This document shows positions 18,315-26,299 of a stretch of 64,000 nucleotides of DNA, piece after piece. Each line of letters starts with the position of its first letter. Position 1 is the stretch's first letter. Source of the stretch: Halopenitus persicus. GTDB lineage: Archaea; Halobacteriota; Halobacteria; Halobacteriales; Haloferacaceae. The notes below the pieces were generated by a model, which saw nothing but the letters and a program-made list of their open reading frames with translations, ran no database searches and was not told the DNA's origin. Made by a program: the position numbers and the translations under genes. The stretch covers positions 1-64,000 of the forward strand of contig NZ_FNPC01000006.1 of the NCBI RefSeq assembly GCF_900107205.1. The letters run 5' to 3'.

Positions 18315-18635
18315 TCAGTCGGTCGGTTCGGGAAGCTCGTACTCGTCGGGATGTTCGACGTACAGGACGTCGATCGCCACCCCGAGAACGCCGGGCAGGA
18401 GGATCATCACCGTCAGCACGGCCGACGTCGTCTCGAGGTCGATCCCGATCCCGAGCGGACCCGAGACCACGAGCGTCGATATCAGCAGCGCGATGGGGAT
18501 CAGAAAGGCCACGTAGATCGCGGTCCCCCACGTGGTGTCGAGACGGAGGCGAAGGAACCGCGTCATCACCGCCGCGATGAGGGTGTGGAGGCCCAACACC
18601 ACGAGGAACAGCAGAACGCCGAGGATCGTGGCCAT
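18315..18635 (-). CDS. Small membrane protein, three helices
   Basis: A 106-residue protein with three hydrophobic segments (TILGVLLFLVVLGLHTLIAAV, AIYVAFLIPIALLISTLVV and TSAVLTVMILLPGVLGVAIDVLYV) and an acidic tail EHPDEYELPEPTD. This small family recurs in haloarchaea but no function is known to me. It is convergent with tmk. Confidence 0.75.
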   Translation of the reverse strand: MATILGVLLFLVVLGLHTLIAAVMTRFLRLRLDTTWGTAIYVAFLIPIALLISTLVVSGPLGIGIDLETTSAVLTVMILLPGVLGVAIDVLYVEHPDEYELPEPTD

Positions 18636-18739
18636 ATCCCCCCTACGGGACCCGTGCTTTTTCCTCTATCGACTCACGAACCGACCACGAATGGGAGGTC
18701 ACGGCGAGCCGACGCTCGTCCGTCCCGCGGAGACGCCGC

Positions 18740-18973
18740 TCACTCGTCGAGGGCGACGTAGGTCTTCGTGTCGAGAACGCCGTCCAGCTCCTGGATGGCG
18801 GTGGTGGTCGTCGACAGCACCTGGTAGACCTCCGACACATCGAAGACGACCATCACGTCCCAGTCGCCGGCGATGACGTGGGCGGTCCGGACGCCTTCCA
18901 TCTCGCGGATCGATTCGATGAGATCCGGCGAGGACCCCACGTCGGTGTCGACCAACACGTATGCCCGTACCAT
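18740..18973 (-). CDS. Stand-alone Lrp/AsnC ligand-binding (RAM) domain protein
   Basis: A 77-residue protein consisting only of the Lrp C-terminal RAM fold, with no DNA-binding domain. It begins MVRAYVLVDTDVGSSPDLIES, contains HVIAGDWDVMVVFDV, and ends TTAIQELDGVLDTKTYVALDE. It is a paralogue of the gene at 19775, sharing AIQELDGV and TYVA. Stand-alone RAM proteins bind small ligands such as amino acids. It is transcribed divergently from the TrkA gene. Confidence 0.88.
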   Translation of the reverse strand: MVRAYVLVDTDVGSSPDLIESIREMEGVRTAHVIAGDWDVMVVFDVSEVYQVLSTTTTAIQELDGVLDTKTYVALDE

Positions 18974-19082
18974 ATGGCAACGTACACCACACGATCGCAA
19001 AAACCTTCGTACGATACCCCGTCCGCAACCCGTCTCCCGATTCGCCAACAGGGTTATTTCCCGTCCGGTCGTACGACCGTGT
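18974..19082. promoter_or_regulatory. Divergent promoter between the Lrp-RAM gene and the TrkA gene
   Basis: The 109-base spacer serves two divergent starts. GTTATTTC (19053-19060) lies about 24-30 bases before the TrkA ATG. On the minus strand GGTTTTTGCG (about 18996-19005) sits at a similar distance from the RAM gene's ATG. A shared control region is inferred. Confidence 0.45.
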
Positions 19083-19778
19083 ATGCGAGTAGTTAACATA
19101 GGATATGGACGGGTCGGGTCCCGGACGGCTCGCGTCCTGACCGAGGAGGGGCACGCGGTGACCGTCATCGAGTCGGACCCCGACAGGGCGCATCGAGCCC
19201 GTGAGGACGGGTTCGAGGTCGTCGAGGGTGACGGCTCCCACGAGGACGTCCTGGAGTCGGCCGGGATCGACGACGCCGACGCGCTCGGCGCGCTCACCGG
19301 CAACCTCAACACGAACTTCGCGGCGTGTATGATCGCGAACCATTACGGCTGTCGAACCGTGATGCGCATCGACGAGGACTACCGCGAGGAGATCTACCGG
19401 AAGTACGCCGACGAGGTCGACGAGGTCGTCTATCCCGAGCGCCTCGGCGCGATCGCCGCGAAGAACGCCCTTCTCGGCGGCAGCATCCAGGCGATCGCCG
19501 ACATCGCCCAGCATCTACAGGTGCTCCTCATCACCGTCACCGAGGACTCCCCGATGCGCGGATACACGCTCTCCGAGGTGGCCCTCCCCGGGGAGGCGCG
19601 GATCCTCGCGTTCGGCAAGGGCGACGACCAGCTCGGCATCCCGCTGCCGGACGACTCCCTCGAGGCCGGCGACCGCATCGCCATCCTCGCCGATTACTCC
19701 GTTCTCGACGACGTCCGCCAGCTGCTCGTCGGGGACGTCGAACCGACGGCCAGGGCGATGGCCGGAGGTGAGCGATGA
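19083..19778 (+). CDS. TrkA-type RCK protein (potassium uptake regulator)
   Basis: A 231-residue protein with an N-terminal NAD-binding RCK domain (MRVVNIGYGRVGSRTARVLTEEGHAVTVIESDPDRA, residues 1-125) and a TrkA-C domain (MRGYTLSEVALPGEARILAF to the end). Such proteins gate Trk/Ktr potassium channels or antiporters according to NAD(H), ATP or c-di-AMP. No TrkH subunit lies nearby, so its partner is elsewhere. The stop overlaps the next start by 4 bases, pointing to co-translation with a RAM protein. Confidence 0.88.
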   Translation: MRVVNIGYGRVGSRTARVLTEEGHAVTVIESDPDRAHRAREDGFEVVEGDGSHEDVLESAGIDDADALGALTGNLNTNFAACMIANHYGCRTVMRIDEDYREEIYRKYADEVDEVVYPERLGAIAAKNALLGGSIQAIADIAQHLQVLLITVTEDSPMRGYTLSEVALPGEARILAFGKGDDQLGIPLPDDSLEAGDRIAILADYSVLDDVRQLLVGDVEPTARAMAGGER

Positions 19779-20008
19779 GCGTCACCGCGTACGTGATGGT
19801 GAAGGCGAACACCGGGGAAGCCGACCGGCTGAAGGCCGATCTGGCGGCGCTGGAGGGCGTCGAGACCGTCAGCATCGTGGCCGGCGACGTCGACTTCATC
19901 GTCACGGTCTCCGTGGAGACCCCGGCCGACGTCAAGGACGTCGCCGCGACCGCCATCCAGGAGCTCGACGGCGTCGAGAGCACGCGGACCTACGTCGCGA
20001 TGGAGTGA
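19775..20008 (+). CDS. Stand-alone Lrp/AsnC ligand-binding (RAM) domain protein
   Basis: A 77-residue RAM-only protein (MSVTAYVMVKANTGEADRL, SIVAGDVDFIVTVSVETPAD, AATAIQELDGVESTRTYVAME). It overlaps the TrkA gene by ATGA, and is a close paralogue of the gene at 18740. Arrangement and coupling suggest that the two RAM proteins and TrkA form one sensory unit; that is inference. Confidence 0.88.
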   Translation: MSVTAYVMVKANTGEADRLKADLAALEGVETVSIVAGDVDFIVTVSVETPADVKDVAATAIQELDGVESTRTYVAME

Positions 20009-20248
20009 CGCCCATCTCGGCTCCCGAACCGACTCCCGAACCGACTCTCGGACCGACCCCGATCCTCCGGACCCTTTTCAGATAGCACGACCCAGCCGCC
20101 CCGTGACCTGAGACGCGCCCCGGCACGGGCCAGACGGGTGTGCAGCATCCCGTCCGGGGATCGGAATCCGCCGCCTGTTCGCCGGGACACAGCAGCGCCG
20201 CCGGTCGTCCAGCCACCCAGCGGTCGGTTCGAGTCCCGCGTCGACCGC

Positions 20249-20842
20249 TCAGAACCCGCCGGCGTTCCCCTGCTGGCGCGCCTTCGAGAGGATCTCCGTC
20301 ACCGGCTCGGTGTAGTCGTATCCGGGGATGATCCCCTGGACGTAGGTCCCCTCCACGAAGTCGATGAACGCCGCGGCGTCCGCGACACCCCGTCGGGCGT
20401 TCACGTCCGTGATCGTCGCCGTGACGACGATCTCCGATCCCGCACGCCGAACCGATGGATCGAACTCCCGGGACCGCTTCGTGACGCCCGAGACGTCCGC
20501 GACGCGCAGCTCGAACGTCTCGAACCAGCCATCCTCGACGACGTCGGCGACGTGCTCGTCGGTCACCGCCGAGAGCGTCGGCACGGTGACGACGACCTCG
20601 AAGGTCGTCGGATCGGTCTCCGCGACCGTCGTCTCCGTCTCAGTGTCAGCCACATCATCCGCTGCACCCGCATCCGTCTCTGCATCGACCCCATCCGTCC
20701 CTGCGCCGCCGTCCACGGACCGGTCAACCGTGACGCGGCCGTCGAACGCGGTCGTCGTGTAGTTCCACGTGGATCCGTCGATCCGCTCGAACGATCCCTC
20801 GGCCTCGAACGCACGACGGATCGGCGTCGATGACTCGCTCAT
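20249..20842 (-). CDS. Conserved haloarchaeal protein (DUF5813-like)
   Basis: A 197-residue acidic protein starting MSESSTPIRRAFEAEGSFER. A linker rich in Asp, Ala, Thr and Glu (about residues 45-80) separates an N-terminal strand pair from an alpha/beta C-terminal body (FEVVVTVPTLSAVTDEHVADVVEDGWFETFELRV, EIVVTATITDVNARRGVADAAAFIDFVEG). I recall this as DUF5813, number from memory. Function unknown. The 240-base spacer below it (20009-20248) has repeated CCGAACCGACTC pieces and no gene. Confidence 0.75.
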   Translation of the reverse strand: MSESSTPIRRAFEAEGSFERIDGSTWNYTTTAFDGRVTVDRSVDGGAGTDGVDAETDAGAADDVADTETETTVAETDPTTFEVVVTVPTLSAVTDEHVADVVEDGWFETFELRVADVSGVTKRSREFDPSVRRAGSEIVVTATITDVNARRGVADAAAFIDFVEGTYVQGIIPGYDYTEPVTEILSKARQQGNAGGF

Positions 20843-20994
20843 ACCGATCGATGGATCCGTGCCGGCAAAAGCCCGTTGCGTGGCCGGATCCGAACGCGTC
20901 AGCGCGCGGACCGGGATCCACGCGAGCCGTCGCCGACGGTGGCAGCAGCCGCCGGTTGTGACGACCTTTTTGGCCGTGACGCCGACCGATCGGT

Positions 20995-22239
20995 ATGGCC
21001 GAGCAGTTTCTCTCGACGTCGGCGCTCCGTGACGCCCTCGCGGACGCCTCCTTCGACCGCCCGCCAGCCATCGTCAGCAACGCCCACATCACCGGACTGA
21101 GCGTGGCGCGAGCGCTCGACGCCCACGACGTCCCGGTGATCGCCCTCGACCGGAACGGGGACGGCGTCGCGCCGCCATCGAACGCGGTCGAGTTCGCCGG
21201 CACCGTCACCTATCCGCTCGAGGACTTCGAGGGGTTCCAAACCGACGTCGAAGCGATCGTCGAGGCGGTCGGCCGGGACGTCGTCCCGTTCGGCTGTATG
21301 GACGAGTGGGCCCACGCGTACGCCCGGGTCGACGGCGACGGCGTTCGGCTCCCCTTCGCGGACGCGGCCGTCGTCGACTCGGTGTTGAACAAATCCGAGC
21401 TGTACGCCACCTGCGAGCGGCTCGACGTTCCCTACCCGGAGACGCATCGCCTCTCCGAGGTCTCGATCGACGAGGCGGCCGACGCGCTCGGGTTTCCGCT
21501 GGTCGTCAAGCCCGCGTTGAAACGCGAGTTCGAGGAGGCGTTCGGCACCAACGTCATCGAGGTCGCCGACCGGGAGGAGTTCGCCGACGTCGTCACGGCG
21601 GCCGAAAACGAGGGGATCGACGTGATGGCGCAAAAGCGGATCGACGTCGCGGCGGGCGAGGACCGTTCGCTCGCATCCTACGTGCCGCCCGCGGGCGTCG
21701 AGGACGCGATCGGGGTCGTCGGCAACGCCCGCGTTCGATACCCCCGCCAGTTCGGAACGTCCTGTCTCGTCGAGCGGGTCGACCATCCCGCGATCGAGGA
21801 GCGGGCCCTCGGCGTGCTCGAGGAGACCGGCTACTACGGCATCAGCGAGTCCGAGTTCGTCTACGACGCCGACCGCGAGGAGTACCTCCTGCTCGACGTC
21901 AACACGCGGCCCTGGAAGTGGATCGGAATGCCCGTCGCCGCCGGCGTGAACCTCCCGATGGCCGCCTACGCCGCCGTGACGGACGCGGGCTACGAGGCCG
22001 CCGAGCCGCGGGATTCCCGGTGGGTCTACCTCCGCGATTACCTCTCGCTGCTCGCGGGTGAGGACGCGTTCTGGGACGTCCTCTCGGCGGACGACTGGGC
22101 CGCGCTGCTCTCGGGCTCGTTCGAGACGGCGGCCGACACCGACCTGACGACCGGCGTCTACCGCCCCACGGACCCCGATCCGGCCGCGAAACTCATCGAG
22201 ACGGAGTTCACGGACCGGGAGTACTACTGTGCCTGCTGA
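20995..22239 (+). CDS. ATP-grasp carboxylate-amine ligase family
   Basis: A 414-residue ATP-grasp enzyme. The pre-ATP-grasp domain carries AIVSNAHITGLSVARALDAHDVPVIALDR. VLNKSELYATCERLDVPYPETH and FPLVVKPALKREFEEAFGTNVIEV mark the ATP-grasp core. The metal-binding end of the active site is in YYGISESEFVYDADREEYLLLDVNTRPWKW (E and N residues). The substrate is not predictable. It lies divergent from the DUF5813-like gene across about 150 bases. Confidence 0.85.
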   Translation: MAEQFLSTSALRDALADASFDRPPAIVSNAHITGLSVARALDAHDVPVIALDRNGDGVAPPSNAVEFAGTVTYPLEDFEGFQTDVEAIVEAVGRDVVPFGCMDEWAHAYARVDGDGVRLPFADAAVVDSVLNKSELYATCERLDVPYPETHRLSEVSIDEAADALGFPLVVKPALKREFEEAFGTNVIEVADREEFADVVTAAENEGIDVMAQKRIDVAAGEDRSLASYVPPAGVEDAIGVVGNARVRYPRQFGTSCLVERVDHPAIEERALGVLEETGYYGISESEFVYDADREEYLLLDVNTRPWKWIGMPVAAGVNLPMAAYAAVTDAGYEAAEPRDSRWVYLRDYLSLLAGEDAFWDVLSADDWAALLSGSFETAADTDLTTGVYRPTDPDPAAKLIETEFTDREYYCAC

Positions 22240-22313
22240 CCGGCGTGGATCCCGCTGACGGGCGTGAAAAAACGAGGGTCGCGAAACCAGAGCGACGAAA
22301 CGAAGGTCGACCG

Positions 22314-22601
22314 TCAGTCGTCCTCGACGATCACTTCGACCGGGCCGTCGTCGGCCTCGTCCGCCTCGGCGTCGGTCGAGTCCGCCGCCTGCTTGCCCTG
22401 CCAGTACAGCCCCGCGGCGACGGCGAGGACCACCCACGACCGCCAGCTCGCGAGGTTCAGGGTGTAGCCGATGCCGAACGGCTTCTCCACGAGCATTCCC
22501 TCGTCGGGCTGCCAGTAGGACGACAGGAGCCGCCCGAGGCTCGGTCGCTCGAAGTTGTACGGGATGCCCAGAAGTTCGCCGGAGGACGGTTTCTCTGCCA
22601 T
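22314..22601 (-). CDS. DUF5808-like small protein with one membrane helix
   Basis: A 95-residue protein. LLGIPYNFERPSLGRLLSSYWQPDEGMLVEKPFGIGYTLN resembles the DUF5808 motif (from memory), found also as a repeat in bacterial membrane proteins. One hydrophobic helix follows (SWVVLAVAAGLYWQG), then a highly acidic tail. Function unknown. It is transcribed toward the upstream ligase gene's 3' end. Confidence 0.75.
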   Translation of the reverse strand: MAEKPSSGELLGIPYNFERPSLGRLLSSYWQPDEGMLVEKPFGIGYTLNLASWRSWVVLAVAAGLYWQGKQAADSTDAEADEADDGPVEVIVEDD

Positions 22602-22744
22602 ACGTGTGGGTACACGGACCGACGGCTAAACCGTTTTGGCTCGCGTTCGGTTCGGGGCACCATCCGTCCGTGAACACGTCGGTCGACCGTCCGCGATCGA
22701 CGGGCGGTGATCGCCGTCATTCAGCGATGCCCATCCCGACTCAT

Positions 22745-24463
22745 TCAGCGATACCGACCCCGACCCTCGATCGTCCGGAGCCGGTCGAGGACGTTCGTTT
22801 CACCGACCGCGGCGTATCCGGATTCGGCGGCGGAGACGAGCGGATCCGGGTCGGTCGCCGTCCCGCGGATGGACTGTTCGAGGATGTGCAGGTCCATCGC
22901 GTGGTCCTCCACGTGGCCCGTGTGATAGCCGAGCCCGAAGTCGATGAGCGTCGGCGCCGACTCGCCGACGCGGACGTTTCGGGTCGTCGGATCGCCGTGA
23001 ACGAACCCGGCCCGGTGGAGCCGAGCGAGGTGAGCGCCCACCTCGCGAACGCGATCCGGAGTGATCCGCTCCGCGAGATCGGCGGTGCCGACGTACTGGA
23101 GCGTCAACTCCGCGTTCGCGACGTCGACGTCGTGGACGAGCGGCGTCGGGACGCCGGCACGACGGGCCTCGTTCAGGAGGCGTGCCTCGAGCGTGGTCCG
23201 GTTCCGCCGCAAGGTCTCGTCCAGCGTCGGATGCCGGTAAGCCTTCGGCCGCCGTCGTTTGCGGACGGTCGCCTCGTCGATGATCTCGACGGCCGCCTCC
23301 GCACCCCGCAGATCGAGGGCGTCGCCGCGGTCCGTGGCGGCACGCGTCGTCACGTCCTCCGAAGCGTCGGCTGCAGTCGTCGCCGCGTCGGTCGCTGCGT
23401 CCGCCGCGTCCGGCACGGTTTCGGCCGTGTCCGCCGCGATTTCGGTCGCGTTCGCGGACCCGGCGGATGACGCCGTGGTCCCGCGCCAGGTCACCGGAAC
23501 CTGATCCGGCCGGTAGTTCGGGTCGATCGCGGACTCGGAGATCGGGACGGTGTCGCCGGCCGCCAGCATCCGCGCGCCGAGGACGGCGATCATTCCGGCG
23601 TTGTCGCGGAGGAATCGCGGTTCCGGGGCGTGGAACGCGACGCCGCGCTGGGCGCACATCGTCGCCAACATCTCCCGAAGCCGGTCGTTCTGTCCGACGC
23701 CGCCGCCGAGCACGAGCTGGTCGTTCCCGGTCAACGAGAGCGCCCGCTCGGCGACCTCCGTCAGCATTGCGAAGACGTGCTCCTGAAGCGAGAAACAGAC
23801 GTCCTCGACGGGCACGCCCTCGTCGTACAGGTCCTTGGCGGCCGACATGATTCCCGAAAACGAGAAGTCCATCCCCTTGACGACGTAGGGGAGATCGACG
23901 TACTCGCCGTCGGCCGCGGCCCGCTCGACCTTCGGCCCGCCGGGATGGGTCCAGCCGACGTGCCGGGTGAACTTGTCGATCGCGTTCCCGACGCCGGTGT
24001 CCATCGTCTCGCCGAGCACGCGATACCGGCCGTCGTGGTAGCCGAGGACGTGTGCGTTGGCGCCGGAGGCGTTCAGACAGATCGGGTCCTCGAAGCCGGA
24101 CCGGTGGCGGCCGATCTCCAGGTGGGCGACCATGTGGTTGACGCCGACGAGCGGGACGTCGAGCGTCCCGGCGACTGCGCGCGCGGCGGTGCCGACGGTT
24201 CGCAGACAGGGGCCGAGTCCGGGACCCCGGGAGAACGCGACCGCGTCGATGCCCCCCGCGCCGGCGGTGTCCTCGGCGTACGAGAGCGCGGCGTCGATGA
24301 CCTCCGGGAGCGTCTCGGCCATATGTTCGGCCGCCTCTCGAGGGTGAATGCCGCCGCTATCGGGCTCGTAGGCGTCGGACTCGATGAAGACGTCGTCGGT
24401 CTCGGCGTCGTGGATCGCGGCGCTTGCACACCACGCGGTGCCCTCGATCCCGAGAACGCGCAT
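22745..24463 (-). CDS. kae1: Bifunctional tRNA threonylcarbamoyladenosine protein Kae1-Bud32
   Basis: A 572-residue fusion. Residues 1-330 are Kae1: MRVLGIEGTAWCASAAIHD, the metal-binding GVNHMVAHLEIGRH, and GGGVGQNDRLREML. An Ala/Thr/Asp-rich linker (about 330-385) follows. Residues 390-572 are the Bud32 kinase/ATPase: KAYRHPTLDETLRRNRTTLEARLL, catalytic HGDPTTRNV and the DFG motif LIDFGLGYHTGH. Together with Cgi121 and Pcc1 it forms KEOPS, which makes t6A37 on ANN-decoding tRNAs. It lies 21 bases downstream of rps24e. The linker is longer than needed and compositionally simple. Confidence 0.96.
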   Translation of the reverse strand: MRVLGIEGTAWCASAAIHDAETDDVFIESDAYEPDSGGIHPREAAEHMAETLPEVIDAALSYAEDTAGAGGIDAVAFSRGPGLGPCLRTVGTAARAVAGTLDVPLVGVNHMVAHLEIGRHRSGFEDPICLNASGANAHVLGYHDGRYRVLGETMDTGVGNAIDKFTRHVGWTHPGGPKVERAAADGEYVDLPYVVKGMDFSFSGIMSAAKDLYDEGVPVEDVCFSLQEHVFAMLTEVAERALSLTGNDQLVLGGGVGQNDRLREMLATMCAQRGVAFHAPEPRFLRDNAGMIAVLGARMLAAGDTVPISESAIDPNYRPDQVPVTWRGTTASSAGSANATEIAADTAETVPDAADAATDAATTAADASEDVTTRAATDRGDALDLRGAEAAVEIIDEATVRKRRRPKAYRHPTLDETLRRNRTTLEARLLNEARRAGVPTPLVHDVDVANAELTLQYVGTADLAERITPDRVREVGAHLARLHRAGFVHGDPTTRNVRVGESAPTLIDFGLGYHTGHVEDHAMDLHILEQSIRGTATDPDPLVSAAESGYAAVGETNVLDRLRTIEGRGRYR

Positions 24464-24484
24464 TCGGTATCCGGGGCGGCGCCG

Positions 24485-24805
24485 TCAGGCTTCCTCGGCT
24501 TCCGCCTCGGCCTCGTCGTCGGCGTCGACGCCGATCTTGTTGCGCTCGAGCATATACTCCTGTTCGACCTCGCGGGCGTCGTCAGGGGTGTCGTAGGCCT
24601 TCGCGTAGCCGATCGTCTTGCGCATTCCGAACTTCGTGTCGAGTTCGTGAATCACGACCTCGTCGGAGTCCTTGTCGAGGGTCGCGGCGAGGGAGTCGCG
24701 CACGGAGAGGCGGGAGGGGGTCGCCTCGTCGTGGGTGATCTCGAAGCGGATATCGGTCCGGTGCAACATAGGGTTCTCATCCTCGGAGACGATGTCGATG
24801 TCCAT
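24485..24805 (-). CDS. rps24e: Ribosomal protein eS24 (S24e)
   Basis: A 106-residue S24e protein, MDIDIVSEDENPMLHRTDIRFEITHDEATPSRLSVRDSLAA, with VVIHELDTKFGMRKTIGYAKAYDT typical of the family. The acidic C-terminal tail (DADDEAEAEAEEA) is a halophile trait. The ATG is at 24803-24805. Only 21 bases separate it from kae1; the small zinc-finger gene rps27ae, which I would expect between them in many haloarchaea, is absent here. Confidence 0.95.
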   Translation of the reverse strand: MDIDIVSEDENPMLHRTDIRFEITHDEATPSRLSVRDSLAATLDKDSDEVVIHELDTKFGMRKTIGYAKAYDTPDDAREVEQEYMLERNKIGVDADDEAEAEAEEA

Positions 24806-24954
24806 GGTCAGTTACCACTACCTCCCCGCGAAAGGAGTAAAAGGATTTCGAAGCCGACGTTTCCGCGGTTCCGCGCCGCGTCGGCCGCCGTAACGCACGC
24901 ACACCGAAGCCAGGGAGGCGGTCGGCTTTTGGCCGCCGCCGTCCTAGGTCGGCC

Positions 24955-25455
24955 GTGGACGTACACGTCCGATACGAGGGGGACGACGACCCCGAGAAAT
25001 GCACGGCGCGGAAGCTCGCCCGGTTCGACCTCGCGGACCTCCACCGGTCGGACCGAGCGACGCCGCCGGGCATCGTGTTGAACCCGCACGCGGAGCGGGC
25101 GCTCTCGCCCGCCGACGCCGCGACCGCCCGGGAGAACGGACTCGTCGCGCTGGACTGCTCGTGGGAGTCGGCCGGCGAGAAGCGGTTCTCGCTGGGCGGC
25201 GACCACCGCGCGCTCCCGTACCTCGTCGCCGCCAATCCGGTCAACTTCGGTCGCCCGATGCGGCTCACGACCGTCGAGGCGCTGGCCGCTGCGCTCGTGA
25301 TCCTCGGCGATCGTGACCACGCCGAACGGCTGCTCGGGAAGTTCACCTGGGGCGAGACGTTCCTCGAGCTGAACGCCGAACCGCTCCGTCGGTACGCCGC
25401 GTGTTCGGATTCCGCCGACGTGGTCGAGGTCCAGGGCGAGTACCTCGACCGGTGA
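24955..25455 (+). CDS. tsr3: Tsr3-type rRNA aminocarboxypropyltransferase
   Basis: A 166-residue DUF367/Tsr3 protein with a GTG start ([29 protein letters not shown]). [54 protein letters not shown] and [11 protein letters not shown] are family hallmarks. It uses the aminocarboxypropyl group of SAM on a hypermodified small-subunit rRNA uridine. It is divergent from rps24e. Confidence 0.93.
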   Translation: MDVHVRYEGDDDPEKCTARKLARFDLADLHRSDRATPPGIVLNPHAERALSPADAATARENGLVALDCSWESAGEKRFSLGGDHRALPYLVAANPVNFGRPMRLTTVEALAAALVILGDRDHAERLLGKFTWGETFLELNAEPLRRYAACSDSADVVEVQGEYLDR

Positions 25456-25540
25456 AACCGGATCGCTTTGCCGGCCTCCGGGTCGGAGGTGCGGGTGTGG
25501 GACCTTCACACTAATGTGGATGCGGCACCTACGGTCACGT

Positions 25541-25840
25541 ATGGACGCGCGCCGTCTCGAAACCGCCCTCGCCGAGGAGTTCGGCGGCAGCGCCGCCGAG
25601 CGGCGGGTCGTCGCCAGACAGGCCCGTGACCTGTCCGACTCCGGAAAGCCCAAGCGGGACCGCGGCCACGCGCTCACGGTTCCGGACGTGCTGCGACACC
25701 TCTCCGATGCACCCGAGGGGTCGAGCCTCGTCGAGCGGTGGAACTGGTGGCTCGGCGCGCTCGAGACCGCGTACGGCGGCTACGACCGGTTCACGGTACG
25801 GGTCGTCGCCGACGACGACGAGGTCGACGTCGACCAGTAA
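25541..25840 (+). CDS. Conserved small haloarchaeal protein
   Basis: A 99-residue protein, MDARRLETALAEEFGGSAAERRVVARQARDLSDSGK, with HALTVPDVLRHL and LVERWNWWLGALETAYGGYDRF. It looks helical and soluble. It follows tsr3 by 85 bases on the same strand. Function unknown. An ATG-less in-frame extension to 25514 is possible but has no promoter-like sequence. Confidence 0.7.
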   Translation: MDARRLETALAEEFGGSAAERRVVARQARDLSDSGKPKRDRGHALTVPDVLRHLSDAPEGSSLVERWNWWLGALETAYGGYDRFTVRVVADDDEVDVDQ

Positions 25841-25939
25841 TCCGACGTCGACCGGTGGTCCAACGTCAACCGGTGGCGATGGTCCCCGACCGGTTGCTCC
25901 CGGAGCCGTACTTTCAGTTTCACTGCGGGGTATTGGCTC

Positions 25940-25948
25940 GCTTATACC
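25940..25948 (+). promoter_or_regulatory. TATA-like box for the 56-residue gene
   Basis: GCTTATACC lies about 25-33 bases before the ATG at 25973, typical leaderless spacing. Confidence 0.5.
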
Positions 25949-25972
25949 CGTGACCGGGACGGAGCGACGCAT

Positions 25973-26143
25973 ATGAGTTCGCGAACGCAACCCACGCGGT
26001 TCGCCGGGTCGACCCGCATCGACGTCACCGACTGCGCGGCGACGCGTATTCCCGATCGGGCCGCGGCCAACGCCGTCGGCGGCGCCGAGGTGTACCTCGA
26101 ACGCCGCGGCGGCCGAACCTATCTCGTCACGGAATCGGCGTGA
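25973..26143 (+). CDS. Small protein, 56 residues
   Basis: A short frame starting MSSRTQPTRFAGSTRID and ending GGRTYLVTESA. Its middle reads VTDCAATRIPDRAAANAVGG. It has a correctly spaced TATA-like box and halophile-like GC3 usage. The beta-rich C-terminus (AEVYLERRGGRTYLVTE) could be a compact fold. I do not recognise the family. It ends about 156 bases before the beta-CASP gene. Confidence 0.5.
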   Translation: MSSRTQPTRFAGSTRIDVTDCAATRIPDRAAANAVGGAEVYLERRGGRTYLVTESA

Positions 26144-26299
26144 CGTCGACCGACGGTCGGCGATCAGCGGTCGGCGGTCGACGACCGGTGACTGACGGTC
26201 GCCAGTGAGCACCCGGATCCAGTCGACCGGCGGTACGCACCCGGAGCGTGCCGATCCGGATCGACGCCCACTAGCATCGTGGCCCCGGAGATATCCTCG

